Below, one piece after another: positions 9,348-17,202 of a stretch of 64,000 nucleotides of DNA. The stretch is taken from NCBI RefSeq assembly GCF_965139335.1, contig NZ_CBCSEL010000002.1. One strand, 5' to 3'. The notes below the pieces were generated by a model. The model worked only from the letters and a program-made list of their open reading frames with translations. It searched no databases and was not told the DNA's origin. Each line of letters starts with the position of its first letter. Position 1 is the first letter of the stretch. The DNA comes from Catellicoccus marimammalium (GTDB taxonomy: Bacteria; Bacillota; Bacilli; Lactobacillales; Catellicoccaceae). The translations under genes were made by a program, and so were the position numbers.

Positions 9348-10160
9348 CTATGATCGTACTTTGCGAATCATCCACTGGCCAAGTGAACAAAGTAAAAATA
9401 AGCCAATAAAAATTAAGGTAATCATGGCTCCTGGAGCGACATCTAATTGGTAAGAAGTGACTAATCCGCCAATCATTCCTAAAAGACCAATTCCAATGCC
9501 ATAAAAGACCACACTATTAAAACTTTTCCCTAGTTTCATTCCAATTGCGGCAGGTAAAATCATAACCGCAGACACTAATAAAGACCCAGCAATTGGAATC
9601 ATAATGGTAATCGCTACCCCAGTAAAGATATTAAATAATAAAGACATAAAGCGCACCGGTAATTGATCTACATGGGCAATGTCTTCATCAAAGGTTAACA
9701 CATACATGGGACGCTTAAATAAAAGAAATAGTACTAACATCGTTAACGTTAATACTAACAATAAAACGACTTGTGCGTTTGAAATCGTAATGATGGAACC
9801 AAATAAAAATTGATTAATTTTCATCGGCGCATCATCGGATAAGCCCATTAATAATAAAGCGAGTGCTAATCCACCAGACATTATCATGACGGTAGAAATT
9901 TCTGAATAAGATTTATACATAAAACGCAAAATCTCTAAAAGCACAGCGGCTAAAATAACAATCGCTAACGTAGTAATCGTTGGATTCACTCCTAAAAAGA
10001 AGCCAAGGGCAATTCCTGCTAAAGAAACATGGCTTAATGTATCTGCCATTAATGATTGTCGTCTTGTAACTAAAAAAACGCCCAATAATGGAGCTAATAC
10101 AGCCATACATAAAGAGGCAAATAAAGCCCGAATCATGAATGCATATGAAAACATCTCCAT
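9348..10160 (-). CDS. adcB: zinc (metal) ABC transporter permease, AdcB/ZnuB type
   Basis: Membrane permease of an ABC-3 family metal importer. The product has about eight hydrophobic helices over 270 residues and the conserved early segment GVFLVTRRQSLMADTLSHVSLAGIALG, typical of ZnuB/AdcB/MntB. I chose ATG 10160 over a TTG at 10166 because the GGAGG lies only 2 nt from the TTG but 7 nt from the ATG. Its start overlaps the end of adcC. The solute-binding lipoprotein AdcA and the repressor AdcR are not in the window. Zinc as the substrate is inferred from the AdcC-type ATPase. Confidence 0.9.
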   Translation of the reverse strand: MEMFSYAFMIRALFASLCMAVLAPLLGVFLVTRRQSLMADTLSHVSLAGIALGFFLGVNPTITTLAIVILAAVLLEILRFMYKSYSEISTVMIMSGGLALALLLMGLSDDAPMKINQFLFGSIITISNAQVVLLLVLTLTMLVLFLLFKRPMYVLTFDEDIAHVDQLPVRFMSLLFNIFTGVAITIMIPIAGSLLVSAVMILPAAIGMKLGKSFNSVVFYGIGIGLLGMIGGLVTSYQLDVAPGAMITLIFIGLFLLCSLGQWMIRKVRS

Positions 10161-10819
10161 GGACAATCCTCCTTCCGCACAAGATGAATTTGACGGTCAA
10201 TATAAGGCTCAATTTCTTCATAATCATGGGTAACCATCAAAATTGCTTTATGGTGCTCATGCGCATTATGGCGCAATAATTCATAAAATTTATGGCGAGT
10301 CTCATCGTCCATTCCTGTCGTTGGTTCATCTAAAATTAATAAATCTGGATCTAATGCGAATAAACGAGCTAAACAAATTCGCTGTTTTTGTCCACCAGAA
10401 AGTTCGCCAATTCGACGATGACGATAATCCCACATACCAACTGATTGTAATGCTTTTTCTACTCGCTGATGGTCTTCTTTGGTTAAACGACGGAACCATT
10501 TCCCACGAGGATAACGTCCGGATTGCACAAGTTCTAATACTGTACTTGGAAATCCTGCATTAAAGGACGCAATTTGTTGGGGAATGTATCCCGTTACCAT
10601 CTTTTTCCCATCAATATTTTTAGCGGCCAAATGAACCGACCCTTTTTTGGGTTTTAATAAGCCTAAAATATTTTTTAGTAACGTTGATTTTGCGGCTCCA
10701 TTTTCTCCGGTTAACACCACAAATTCTCCTGGTTTCACATCAAAAGAGATATGGCTTAAGACTGGTGTTTTATCATAAGAAAATTGTAAGTTATCAACGA
10801 CTAAATATGGATCACTCAT
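10133..10819 (-). CDS. adcC: zinc (metal) ABC transporter ATP-binding protein, AdcC type
   Basis: ATPase that powers the AdcB permease. It shows Walker A GENGAAKSTLL, in which the usual second-last Gly is Ala as in streptococcal AdcC, Q-loop region GYIPQQIASF, signature LSGGQKQRICLARL, Walker B LLILDEPTTGMD and the H-loop MVTHDYEE. ATG at 10819 is preferred to one two codons upstream that touches the ribosome binding site. It overlaps the ispE stop by 8 nt and the adcB start by 28 nt, so the three genes are translationally linked. An isoprenoid kinase gene followed by a zinc transporter is an operon of convenience. Confidence 0.92.
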   Translation of the reverse strand: MSDPYLVVDNLQFSYDKTPVLSHISFDVKPGEFVVLTGENGAAKSTLLKNILGLLKPKKGSVHLAAKNIDGKKMVTGYIPQQIASFNAGFPSTVLELVQSGRYPRGKWFRRLTKEDHQRVEKALQSVGMWDYRHRRIGELSGGQKQRICLARLFALDPDLLILDEPTTGMDDETRHKFYELLRHNAHEHHKAILMVTHDYEEIEPYIDRQIHLVRKEDCPWRCFHMHS

Positions 10820-11687
10820 CCTCATTCCTCCTTTGATGAACGGGTCGTGTTAAATAAATTTCTTTACAAAAACCACGTAAAGCATTCATTGCTCGCTGTG
10901 CTTTTTGTTCCTTTTTAAATAAACCTACCATCGTAGGTCCAGTACCCGACATAAATACGGCATCCGCCCCTACTTTTTCTAACGTTTTACGAATCCGCAA
11001 TAGTTCAGGACATAGTTGAGTCGTCACAGGTTCTAAATCATTCCCAGCATAATGGCAAATCTCTGCGTAGTCGCCCATTTCTATTCCTTCTCGTACCTTT
11101 TGCACTTCGCAAATCGGAAGTGATTCTAAAGATAACGCCTGGAAAACTTTTGGCGTTGAAATACTTACTGCCGGTTTTGCTAGTAATAAATAACAATGTG
11201 GCATCTTAGGTAAAAACGTTAATTCATTGCCAATTCCTTCCGCATAAGCAGTGGAAGAATATAAACAATAAACGACATCGCTCCCAATATCTGCCCCAAT
11301 TCGTGCGAGCTCTTCTAATGGAGCGTTAATTTGCCATAAACGATTTAATCCTCGCAATGTCGCTGCAGCATCACTGCTACCACCACCCATTCCTGCAGAA
11401 ACAGGAATTTTTTTATATAACGAAATATTCGCTCCTTGAACAATACCATAGGTTTCTTGTAAGAGCGTGGCTGCCTGTAGAATATAGTTCCTACCATCGC
11501 GCGGTAAAAAACTATTATCCATTTCTAGCTGGATTTTCCCATCTTCTCGCAGTGAAAAAGAGAGATGATCTGCTAGATCGACACTCGTCATTACGGTTTG
11601 TACATCATGATATCCATCCATGCGACTCCCTTGAATATTCAAGGCAATATTGATTTTTCCCCAAGCCGTTTCTTTTACTTCCACCAT
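10812..11687 (-). CDS. ispE: 4-diphosphocytidyl-2-C-methyl-D-erythritol kinase
   Basis: GHMP-family kinase of the MEP isoprenoid pathway, phosphorylating CDP-methylerythritol. The ATP loop PVSAGMGGGSSDAAA, the N-terminal WGKINIALNI with the conserved Lys, and the C-terminal MSGTGPTMVGLF glycine motif are present; 291 aa is normal. Start ATG 11687 has GGAG upstream. It is the first gene of a run ispE-adcC-adcB-purR-glmU. Its presence is odd for an enterococcus-like organism, many of which use the mevalonate route, and ispE is sometimes retained alone in lactic acid bacteria. No other MEP gene is in the window. Confidence 0.93.
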   Translation of the reverse strand: MVEVKETAWGKINIALNIQGSRMDGYHDVQTVMTSVDLADHLSFSLREDGKIQLEMDNSFLPRDGRNYILQAATLLQETYGIVQGANISLYKKIPVSAGMGGGSSDAAATLRGLNRLWQINAPLEELARIGADIGSDVVYCLYSSTAYAEGIGNELTFLPKMPHCYLLLAKPAVSISTPKVFQALSLESLPICEVQKVREGIEMGDYAEICHYAGNDLEPVTTQLCPELLRIRKTLEKVGADAVFMSGTGPTMVGLFKKEQKAQRAMNALRGFCKEIYLTRPVHQRRNEDE

Positions 11688-11816
11688 TTCTCTCCATCCT
11701 TTTATTGTTCGTTTTATTATATCATAAATGAGCGAACAAACGGAAAAATACCTTCGTTTTAATTCATTCGGTTCAAAACAAAACGAATTTTTCCGAATAA
11801 AACTGTCGGATTTTAC
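11688..11816 (-). promoter_or_regulatory. ispE operon promoter region with clustered CGAA/TTCG cores
   Basis: A TATAAT box lies at 11716-11721 (minus strand), 28 nt from the ispE ATG, with no good -35 element at 17 nt. Upstream are several CGAA/TTCG cores, including CCGAAT at 11793-11798, ATTCGG at 11766-11771 and an inverted GTTCG/CGAAC pair at 11707-11737. They resemble halves of PurR boxes and purR is in the operon, but none matches the full consensus. Confidence 0.4.
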
Positions 11817-11842
11817 AAAAAAGAGAGTGGAAATCCACTCTC
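11817..11842 (-). terminator. intrinsic terminator of the sigma-like gene
   Basis: Perfect 8-bp stem GAGAGTGG / CCACTCTC with a 4-nt loop and a six-T tail on the minus strand. It overlaps the TGA stop of the sigma-factor-like gene and ends the gltX-to-sigma gene block. Confidence 0.85.
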
Positions 11843-12395
11843 ATTGTAGTTGTTCTTTAATTTGTTTTAGCAACATTGTCGTATATTTTGTTCCACGATG
11901 AAGTTCTTTTGAACAAGTGCGTAAAGATTTTCCTTCCAAACGAGAAAGGAGTAATTGACAAACTTCATACGTTGCTATCGTACAAATGGATTGTTGCCAC
12001 CATAATTGCGTTACGATAGCTTCATACGTGTCTACTTCACAATACGTCAGACTCTCTTGTTCTACCCAAGTCGTCGTTTGATTCACATTGCGTTTGGCTG
12101 CTCTTTCATAACGCCACTCATTTAAAAAATGATTGGACAAACTGTGATGAAAGTAGCTAAAAAAGACACGTTCAAAATCTTGGTTTTTCCAACTTCTTTT
12201 ATCTTGAAATTGGTGAATTAATTGAAACAGAACAATCATTGCCTCCTGCTCCCGGTCTTGTTCGTCCCAATAATAAAGATGATATTTTTGTTTTGCTCGA
12301 TACATCGCATGATAGGTAAGATGACAAAGGTAACAAAAATAGTACTCTATTTGTTGGGAACAACAATAGACATGACGTAGTGTGTAGGCAATCAT
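11841..12395 (-). CDS. ComX/SigH-like alternative sigma factor
   Basis: 184-aa protein resembling the short sigma factors of the SigH/ComX group that drive competence genes in streptococci and relatives. The segment KYHLYYWDEQDREQEAMIVL aligns by eye with region 2 of streptococcal ComX (YYLHLWELSDWDQEGMLCL). A short basic linker (RYERAAKRNVN) and a helix-turn-helix-like C-terminus (LEGKSLRTCSKELHRGTKY) follow. Its position just after yacP is exactly that of sigH in B. subtilis, which independently supports the call. The sequence is unusually rich in Tyr, Trp, His and Cys. ATG 12395 follows AGGAGCG. Control of competence is inferred; no com genes are here. Confidence 0.7.
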   Translation of the reverse strand: MIAYTLRHVYCCSQQIEYYFCYLCHLTYHAMYRAKQKYHLYYWDEQDREQEAMIVLFQLIHQFQDKRSWKNQDFERVFFSYFHHSLSNHFLNEWRYERAAKRNVNQTTTWVEQESLTYCEVDTYEAIVTQLWWQQSICTIATYEVCQLLLSRLEGKSLRTCSKELHRGTKYTTMLLKQIKEQLQ

Positions 12396-12457
12396 TGCTC
12401 GCTCCTATCTTCTAGCGAACACCACCATTATAACGCAATAAAAAAACAAAACAACCC

Positions 12458-12985
12458 TCAGTCTTTCCCTTGTAAATTCTCCATTAATTGTTGTAAAGAA
12501 TCCAGTTGTGTTTCATCCCAAGGGACATTGCGTTTATAATTTTGAAACTGTGTTTGATACGCTTCTTTTTCAATCGCCTTTTTTTCTCGATGAACGTCTT
12601 TATAAAGTTCTCGAGCAGATTTTCGTAAGGCTCCGACGGAAAAAATTTGCCACTGTTCTGCCAAATCACTCGTTGCTACAGTGACTTGAGTTAAGACATT
12701 CATTCGTTCTTTTGCCAGTGCTTCAATATACGTATCTGCCGTTTCATCTTTGGCCGTAAAAACAACTTGTAGCTTATACTGCTCATAAGTTTGTGTAATT
12801 CCTGGGACAAACTGAGCATCAAAAACAACGATGACTTCTATTCCTTTAAACTTCGCATATTCTGATAAATCTTTGAGGAGCGCTTCTCTTGCCTCTTCTA
12901 ATTCATCTTTTTTCTTGAAAGGAATCAAATTGGGCCAAGCTCCAATCATGTTATAGCCATCGACAATCAATACTTGGTGCTTCAT
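12458..12985 (-). CDS. yacP: NYN-domain RNase-like protein, YacP/Rae1 family
   Basis: PIN-like NYN domain protein; B. subtilis YacP (Rae1) is a ribosome-associated endoribonuclease that cleaves mRNA in the A site. The acidic fold motif LIVDGYNMIGAWP (first Asp) and VIVVFDAQFVPG (second Asp) and DETADTYIEALA are visible in 175 residues. The ATG overlaps the rlmB stop in an ATGA junction. The order cysS-mrnC-rlmB-yacP-sigma matches Bacillus. Confidence 0.9.
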   Translation of the reverse strand: MKHQVLIVDGYNMIGAWPNLIPFKKKDELEEAREALLKDLSEYAKFKGIEVIVVFDAQFVPGITQTYEQYKLQVVFTAKDETADTYIEALAKERMNVLTQVTVATSDLAEQWQIFSVGALRKSARELYKDVHREKKAIEKEAYQTQFQNYKRNVPWDETQLDSLQQLMENLQGKD

Positions 12986-13731
12986 TTGCCTAAAGGATGA
13001 CGGAAACGATACATTTCATAAAGCAATAAACCAGAAGCCACACTTGCATTTAAACTTTGCACATGTCCAACCATTGGAATGGTTAATAGTTCATCGACTT
13101 CTTTTTTCAATGTCGCTTGCATCCCTTTTCCTTCATTCCCAATAATTAACGCCACTTTGCCAGAAACATTCCAGCTACGGTAATCAGACCCTTGCATGTC
13201 TGTTCCAAAGATCCAAAATCCTTCGTCTTTTAATTTTTTCACCGCTTGCGTTAAGTTGGTTACTCGCATGACAGGAACATGTTCAATTGCCCCTGTAGAA
13301 GTTTTAGCGACAATTGGTGTAATTCCACAAGCACGATGTTTAGGAATAATCACTCCATCGACTCCTGTCGCATCACAAGTTCGTAAAATCGAACCGAGAT
13401 TATGAGGATCTTCAATACGATCTAAAATTAAAAAGAAGGGATCTTCTTTTTGTTCACAAATCGCTTTTACTGTGCTTACAAAATCAGCGTAGGCAAAAGG
13501 AGTCGTTCGTAAGACAACTCCTTGGTGATTGCCTTTTTCCGCCATTTTTTCTAAGTTCGCTTTTGGTTGTTTGACCACTGGAACTTTCTTTTCTTTGGCT
13601 TTTGCTAAAATTTGTTGGATTTTTTCTCCTTTTAATTCTTGTTGGACAAAGAGTTTATCTCCTTTTCCTTGTTGAAGCGCTTCGAATACCGCATGGCGAC
13701 CAAAAACGATATTTTCTTCTTTATTTTCCAT
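12982..13731 (-). CDS. rlmB: 23S rRNA 2'-O-ribose methyltransferase, RlmB/TrmH family (YacO)
   Basis: SPOUT-class methyltransferase predicted to methylate the G2251-equivalent of 23S rRNA. The substrate-binding domain is N-terminal (VFGRHAVFEALQQGKGDKLFV) and the SPOUT knot C-terminal, with motifs LDRIEDPHNLGSILRTCDATG (motif 1), LIIGNEGKGM (motif 2) and IPMVGHVQSLNASVASGLLLYE (motif 3). ATG 13731 gives 249 aa and overlaps mrnC by 11 nt; a TTG six codons upstream is less likely. It overlaps the yacP start by 4 nt. Confidence 0.93.
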   Translation of the reverse strand: MENKEENIVFGRHAVFEALQQGKGDKLFVQQELKGEKIQQILAKAKEKKVPVVKQPKANLEKMAEKGNHQGVVLRTTPFAYADFVSTVKAICEQKEDPFFLILDRIEDPHNLGSILRTCDATGVDGVIIPKHRACGITPIVAKTSTGAIEHVPVMRVTNLTQAVKKLKDEGFWIFGTDMQGSDYRSWNVSGKVALIIGNEGKGMQATLKKEVDELLTIPMVGHVQSLNASVASGLLLYEMYRFRHPLGK

Positions 13732-14119
13732 GTTTTTCCCCTTTATCAATACACCATTGACATAATTCTTGTTCTCGTTCTTTTTGACCGGTTAAGTGAA
13801 GATAGCCTACTAACGCTTCAAATCCTGTCGCAATACGATAGGTTGTAATATCGGCATTTTTCGCTGCCGTATGACTTTTAGCATTGCGTCCACGACGATA
13901 AATTAATTCTTCTTCTTCCGTTAACCAGTTTTCTTCTAATAATTGTTTCATTAAACGCGCTTGTCCTTTGGCAGAAACAAAACGAGTTGCTGCATGATGC
14001 AATTGATTCGGTCTTGTTTTTCCTTGAGAGACTAAATAATCACGAATATATTGCTCATATACCGCATCTCCCACATATGCTAAGGCAAGGCCATTTAATT
14101 GTTTATAATCTACTGCCAT
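13721..14119 (-). CDS. mrnC: Mini-ribonuclease III
   Basis: RNase III catalytic domain without a double-stranded-RNA binding domain; matures 23S rRNA in Bacillus. The family motif GLALAYVGDAVYEQYIRDYL with its catalytic acidic residues and RRGRNAKSH are present in 132 residues. ATG 14119 overlaps the cysS stop by one base (TAATG), with GGAG 8 nt upstream; the frame could also begin five codons earlier. Placed between cysS and rlmB as in Bacillus. Confidence 0.92.
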   Translation of the reverse strand: MAVDYKQLNGLALAYVGDAVYEQYIRDYLVSQGKTRPNQLHHAATRFVSAKGQARLMKQLLEENWLTEEEELIYRRGRNAKSHTAAKNADITTYRIATGFEALVGYLHLTGQKEREQELCQWCIDKGEKHGK

Positions 14120-15522
14120 TACACACGTCTCCATTTCGTTCCTTGACGAGTATCGTCTAATAGAATTCCTTTTTCTTTTAATTCATCACGAATGGCATCA
14201 CTCGTCGCAAAATCTTTATTTTTACGTGCTTCGTTGCGTTTTTCAATTAACGCTTCGATTTCTTCATCTAATAAATCTTCTTCTTTCCAAGTCAAACCTA
14301 ATACGTCATACCATTCCGCAAATAAAGCTAAGGCGTCTCCTAACACGACTTTACTTGTTGGTTCTTCTTTGACATATTGGTTGACCCATTTCACTAATTC
14401 GTAAATGGCTGTCATTCCGTTGGCTACGTTAAAGTCATCATCCATCGCATTGATGAAAGCAGCACGTAATCCTTCCATCATCGTTAAATGAATCGGATCT
14501 TTTTCTTGTTGTTCTGCCGCATTTTTTTCATAAAAACGGCAAGTTTCCACCGCATTTTGTAAGCGCTCCATATTATTTTTGGCTTCTTCTAATGTTTCAG
14601 CACTAAATTGTAATGGGCGACGGTAATGCGTCGTTGCCATAAAGAAACGTAAGTCATTCCCTGGCATTTTTTCTAACAAATCACGCACGGTAGTGAAGTT
14701 TCCTAAAGACTTACTCATCTTTTCCCCATCGCCAACGGTAACATATCCATTATGTAACCAATAATGAGCAAAAGTAGCGTGATTATGACATTCACTTTGC
14801 GCAATTTCATTTTCATGGTGTGGGAACTCTAAGTCTTGTCCACCACCGTGAATATCAATCGTTTCTCCTAAAATAGAGTTTGCCATTACGGAACATTCAA
14901 TATGCCATCCTGGACGACCTTCCCCAAATGGAGATTCCCATTTGATTTCGCCTGGTTTGGCTTGTTTCCATAACGCAAAATCTAAAGGATCTTTTTTCTT
15001 ACTTTGTTCTTCTCCTGTGCGTTGGCTAGCACCTACTTCTAATTCGTCAATTGATTGATGACTTAATTTTCCATAGTCCGCAAAAGAACGAGTAGAAAAG
15101 TACACATCGCCATCACTTTCATAGGCATAGCCTTTTTCGATTAAATCAGAAATATAAGCAATGATTTGATCCATATAATCCATTACACGTGGATTTTGAG
15201 TTGCAGGTAAAACATTTAACGCTGCCGTATCTTCTTTGTAAGCTTCAATATAACGGTTCGCTACTTCTACAGGAGAAATATTTAACTCATTGGCACGACG
15301 GATGATTTTATCATCAACATCTGTGAAGTTAGAAATATATTCTACTTCATAGCCACGATACATCAAGTAACGACGAATCACATCAAAAGCTACTGCACTA
15401 CGAGCATTTCCAATATGAATGTAGTTATAAACGGTTGGACCGCAGACATACATTTTTACTTTTCCTTCTTCTAAAGGAATAAATTCTTCTTTTTGTCGGG
15501 ATTCTGTATTATAAAGTTTCAT
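14119..15522 (-). CDS. cysS: cysteinyl-tRNA synthetase
   Basis: Class I aminoacyl-tRNA synthetase charging tRNA-Cys. The HIGH motif appears as HIGN at 36-39, the zinc ligand C27 in YVCGPTVYN, further ligands in HIECSVMA and the HHENEIAQSE motif, and the KMSKS loop as GEKMSKSLGN. Length 467 is normal. ATG 15522 follows GAGGT. A 62-nt gap with a GC-rich hairpin separates it from gltX; serine acetyltransferase cysE, which sits between these genes in Bacillus, is absent here. Confidence 0.97.
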   Translation of the reverse strand: MKLYNTESRQKEEFIPLEEGKVKMYVCGPTVYNYIHIGNARSAVAFDVIRRYLMYRGYEVEYISNFTDVDDKIIRRANELNISPVEVANRYIEAYKEDTAALNVLPATQNPRVMDYMDQIIAYISDLIEKGYAYESDGDVYFSTRSFADYGKLSHQSIDELEVGASQRTGEEQSKKKDPLDFALWKQAKPGEIKWESPFGEGRPGWHIECSVMANSILGETIDIHGGGQDLEFPHHENEIAQSECHNHATFAHYWLHNGYVTVGDGEKMSKSLGNFTTVRDLLEKMPGNDLRFFMATTHYRRPLQFSAETLEEAKNNMERLQNAVETCRFYEKNAAEQQEKDPIHLTMMEGLRAAFINAMDDDFNVANGMTAIYELVKWVNQYVKEEPTSKVVLGDALALFAEWYDVLGLTWKEEDLLDEEIEALIEKRNEARKNKDFATSDAIRDELKEKGILLDDTRQGTKWRRV

Positions 15523-15560
15523 ACTAACCTCGTTTCTAAAAGTCGCTCTTTATAAGAAAG

Positions 15561-15582
15561 GGAGGCAGGAAATCCTGCCTCT
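15561..15582 (-). terminator. hairpin between gltX and cysS (possible weak terminator or processing site)
   Basis: A 9-bp perfect stem GAGGCAGGA / TCCTGCCTC lies 3 nt after the gltX stop. On the minus strand it is followed by CCCTTTCTT rather than a clean T run, so it may attenuate or stabilise the mRNA instead of ending it. cysS has no obvious separate promoter in the short gap. Confidence 0.5.
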
Positions 15583-15584
15583 CC

Positions 15585-17057
15585 TTACTTACCTAATACT
15601 TCTTTCAAGTGACTTAATGTTTTTTCTTTTCCTAATAAAGAGATGGTTCCAGGTAAATCTGGTCCATGCATCACACCTGTGGTTGCGACACGGATTGGCA
15701 TAAATAAACCGCGTCCTTTTACTTTCGTTTCTTTTTGTACTTCTTTTAGCATTGCTTTGACTGCAGGAGCATCTAAGTCTTCTGCTGGCATTGCTTCTAC
15801 TTTATTCATGAAAGCTTCAATGACTACTGGAGCTGTTTCTTCTTTTAAGACTTCTTTTTCTACATCGCCTAATGTTGGATAGTCCGCAAAGAATAATTCA
15901 GATAAAGGAACGATTTCTGCGCCATAAGACATTTGTGGTTGATATAACGCTACTAATTCTTTAACCCAAGCCATTTTTTCTTCTGATGGATGTTCTTCCA
16001 CTAATCCTTCTTTTTGTAAGAATGGTAGGCAAAGAGCAGTTGCTTCATCTAAGGTTAATTCTTTCATGTAGTGGTTGTTAATCCACTCTAATTTTTTAGC
16101 ATCAAACGCAGCTGGAGATTTACTTAAACGATGTTCATCGAATAAAGAAATTAATTGTTCTTTAGAGAAGATTTCGTCTTCCCCTTCTGGAGACCAACCT
16201 AATAAAGCAATAAAGTTGAACATTGCTTCTGGTAAGTATCCTAAATCACGATATTGTTCGATGAATTGTAAAATGGTTTCATCACGTTTAGATAATTTTT
16301 TCCCTGTTTCGCTGTTGATGATTAATGTCATATGACCAAATTGAGGAACGTCCCATCCTAATGCTTCATAAATCATCATTTGTTTTGGTGTGTTGGCGAT
16401 ATGGTCATCCCCACGTAAAACATGAGTAATTTCCATTAAGTGATCATCGATAACTACCGCAAAGTTGTAAGTAGGCATGCCGTCACGTTTTAAGATGACA
16501 AAATCTCCTCCTACACTCTTACTATCGATAGAAATATTTCCTTTTACCATATCGTCCCAAGCGTACGTTCTTCCTTCTGGTACACGGAAACGAATAACAT
16601 ATTCTTTTCCTTCTGCTTCATAAGCAGCTTCTTGTTCTTTTGTTAAATGAGCACAAGTTCCTGCATAATGAGGCATTTCTCCACGTTCACGTTGTGCTTC
16701 ACGTTCTTGTTCTAATTCTTCCTCAGTGCAGTAGCATTTATACGCCAATCCTTTTTCTAATAATTCATTGATGTAACGCATGTAAATATCTTTACGTTCT
16801 GATTGACGATAAGGACCAAATTTTCCAGGGTTTGCTGGGCTTTCATCCCAATCTACCCCTAACCATTCTAAGTTTTCTAATTGGCTTTGTTCCCCATTTT
16901 CAATATTGCGTTTTGTATCTGTATCTTCAATACGGATTACCATTTCGCCATCATTGTGACGCGCAAATAAATAGTTAAATAAGGCTGTACGAGCATTCCC
17001 AATATGTAAATGCCCTGTTGGACTTGGTGCATAACGCACACGAACTTTATCACTCAT
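15585..17057 (-). CDS. gltX: glutamyl-tRNA synthetase
   Basis: Class I synthetase that charges tRNA-Glu, and in bacteria of this group also tRNA-Gln before amidation. The HIGH motif is HIGNART near residue 18, the KMSKS loop is GKKLSKRDE, and four cysteines of the zinc-binding SWIM-like insert are represented by CYCTEEELEQE and the following GTCAHLT. 490 aa is normal. ATG 17057 follows AGAGGA. It begins the gltX-cysS-mrnC-rlmB-yacP-sigma transcription block, and upstream of it the expected yacL-radA genes are displaced by about 20 kb of surface-protein genes. Confidence 0.97.
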   Translation of the reverse strand: MSDKVRVRYAPSPTGHLHIGNARTALFNYLFARHNDGEMVIRIEDTDTKRNIENGEQSQLENLEWLGVDWDESPANPGKFGPYRQSERKDIYMRYINELLEKGLAYKCYCTEEELEQEREAQRERGEMPHYAGTCAHLTKEQEAAYEAEGKEYVIRFRVPEGRTYAWDDMVKGNISIDSKSVGGDFVILKRDGMPTYNFAVVIDDHLMEITHVLRGDDHIANTPKQMMIYEALGWDVPQFGHMTLIINSETGKKLSKRDETILQFIEQYRDLGYLPEAMFNFIALLGWSPEGEDEIFSKEQLISLFDEHRLSKSPAAFDAKKLEWINNHYMKELTLDEATALCLPFLQKEGLVEEHPSEEKMAWVKELVALYQPQMSYGAEIVPLSELFFADYPTLGDVEKEVLKEETAPVVIEAFMNKVEAMPAEDLDAPAVKAMLKEVQKETKVKGRGLFMPIRVATTGVMHGPDLPGTISLLGKEKTLSHLKEVLGK

Positions 17058-17091
17058 TAGTTATTCCTCTTTCTTCTTATATTCATTATTA

Positions 17092-17120
17092 ATACTAGCG
17101 ATTTTTCTTATCGCTTGCAA
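17092..17120 (-). promoter_or_regulatory. predicted gltX promoter
   Basis: Minus-strand TTGCAA and TAGTAT are separated by 17 nt, 35 nt before the gltX ATG. The spacer itself contains a small GCGAT/ATCGC inverted repeat. Confidence 0.5.
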
Positions 17121-17153
17121 GTTTATCCGACCGGTTTTTTCTTATTTATTATA

Positions 17154-17200
17154 AAAAAGAAACGAACATCTCTTCTTCATCGAAGAAATGTTCGCTTTTT
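17154..17200 (-). terminator. intrinsic terminator of the Cna_B adhesin gene
   Basis: A long stem pairs CGAACAT...CTTC with GAAG...ATGTTCG around a short loop, followed on the minus strand by a run of six T. It lies right after the adhesin stop and isolates it from gltX. Confidence 0.8.
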
Positions 17201-17202
17201 AT

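Noticed and set aside
15541..15584. T-box or riboswitch before cysS
   Set aside because: The gap is too short and lacks a T-box sequence or specifier loop; only one hairpin is visible.
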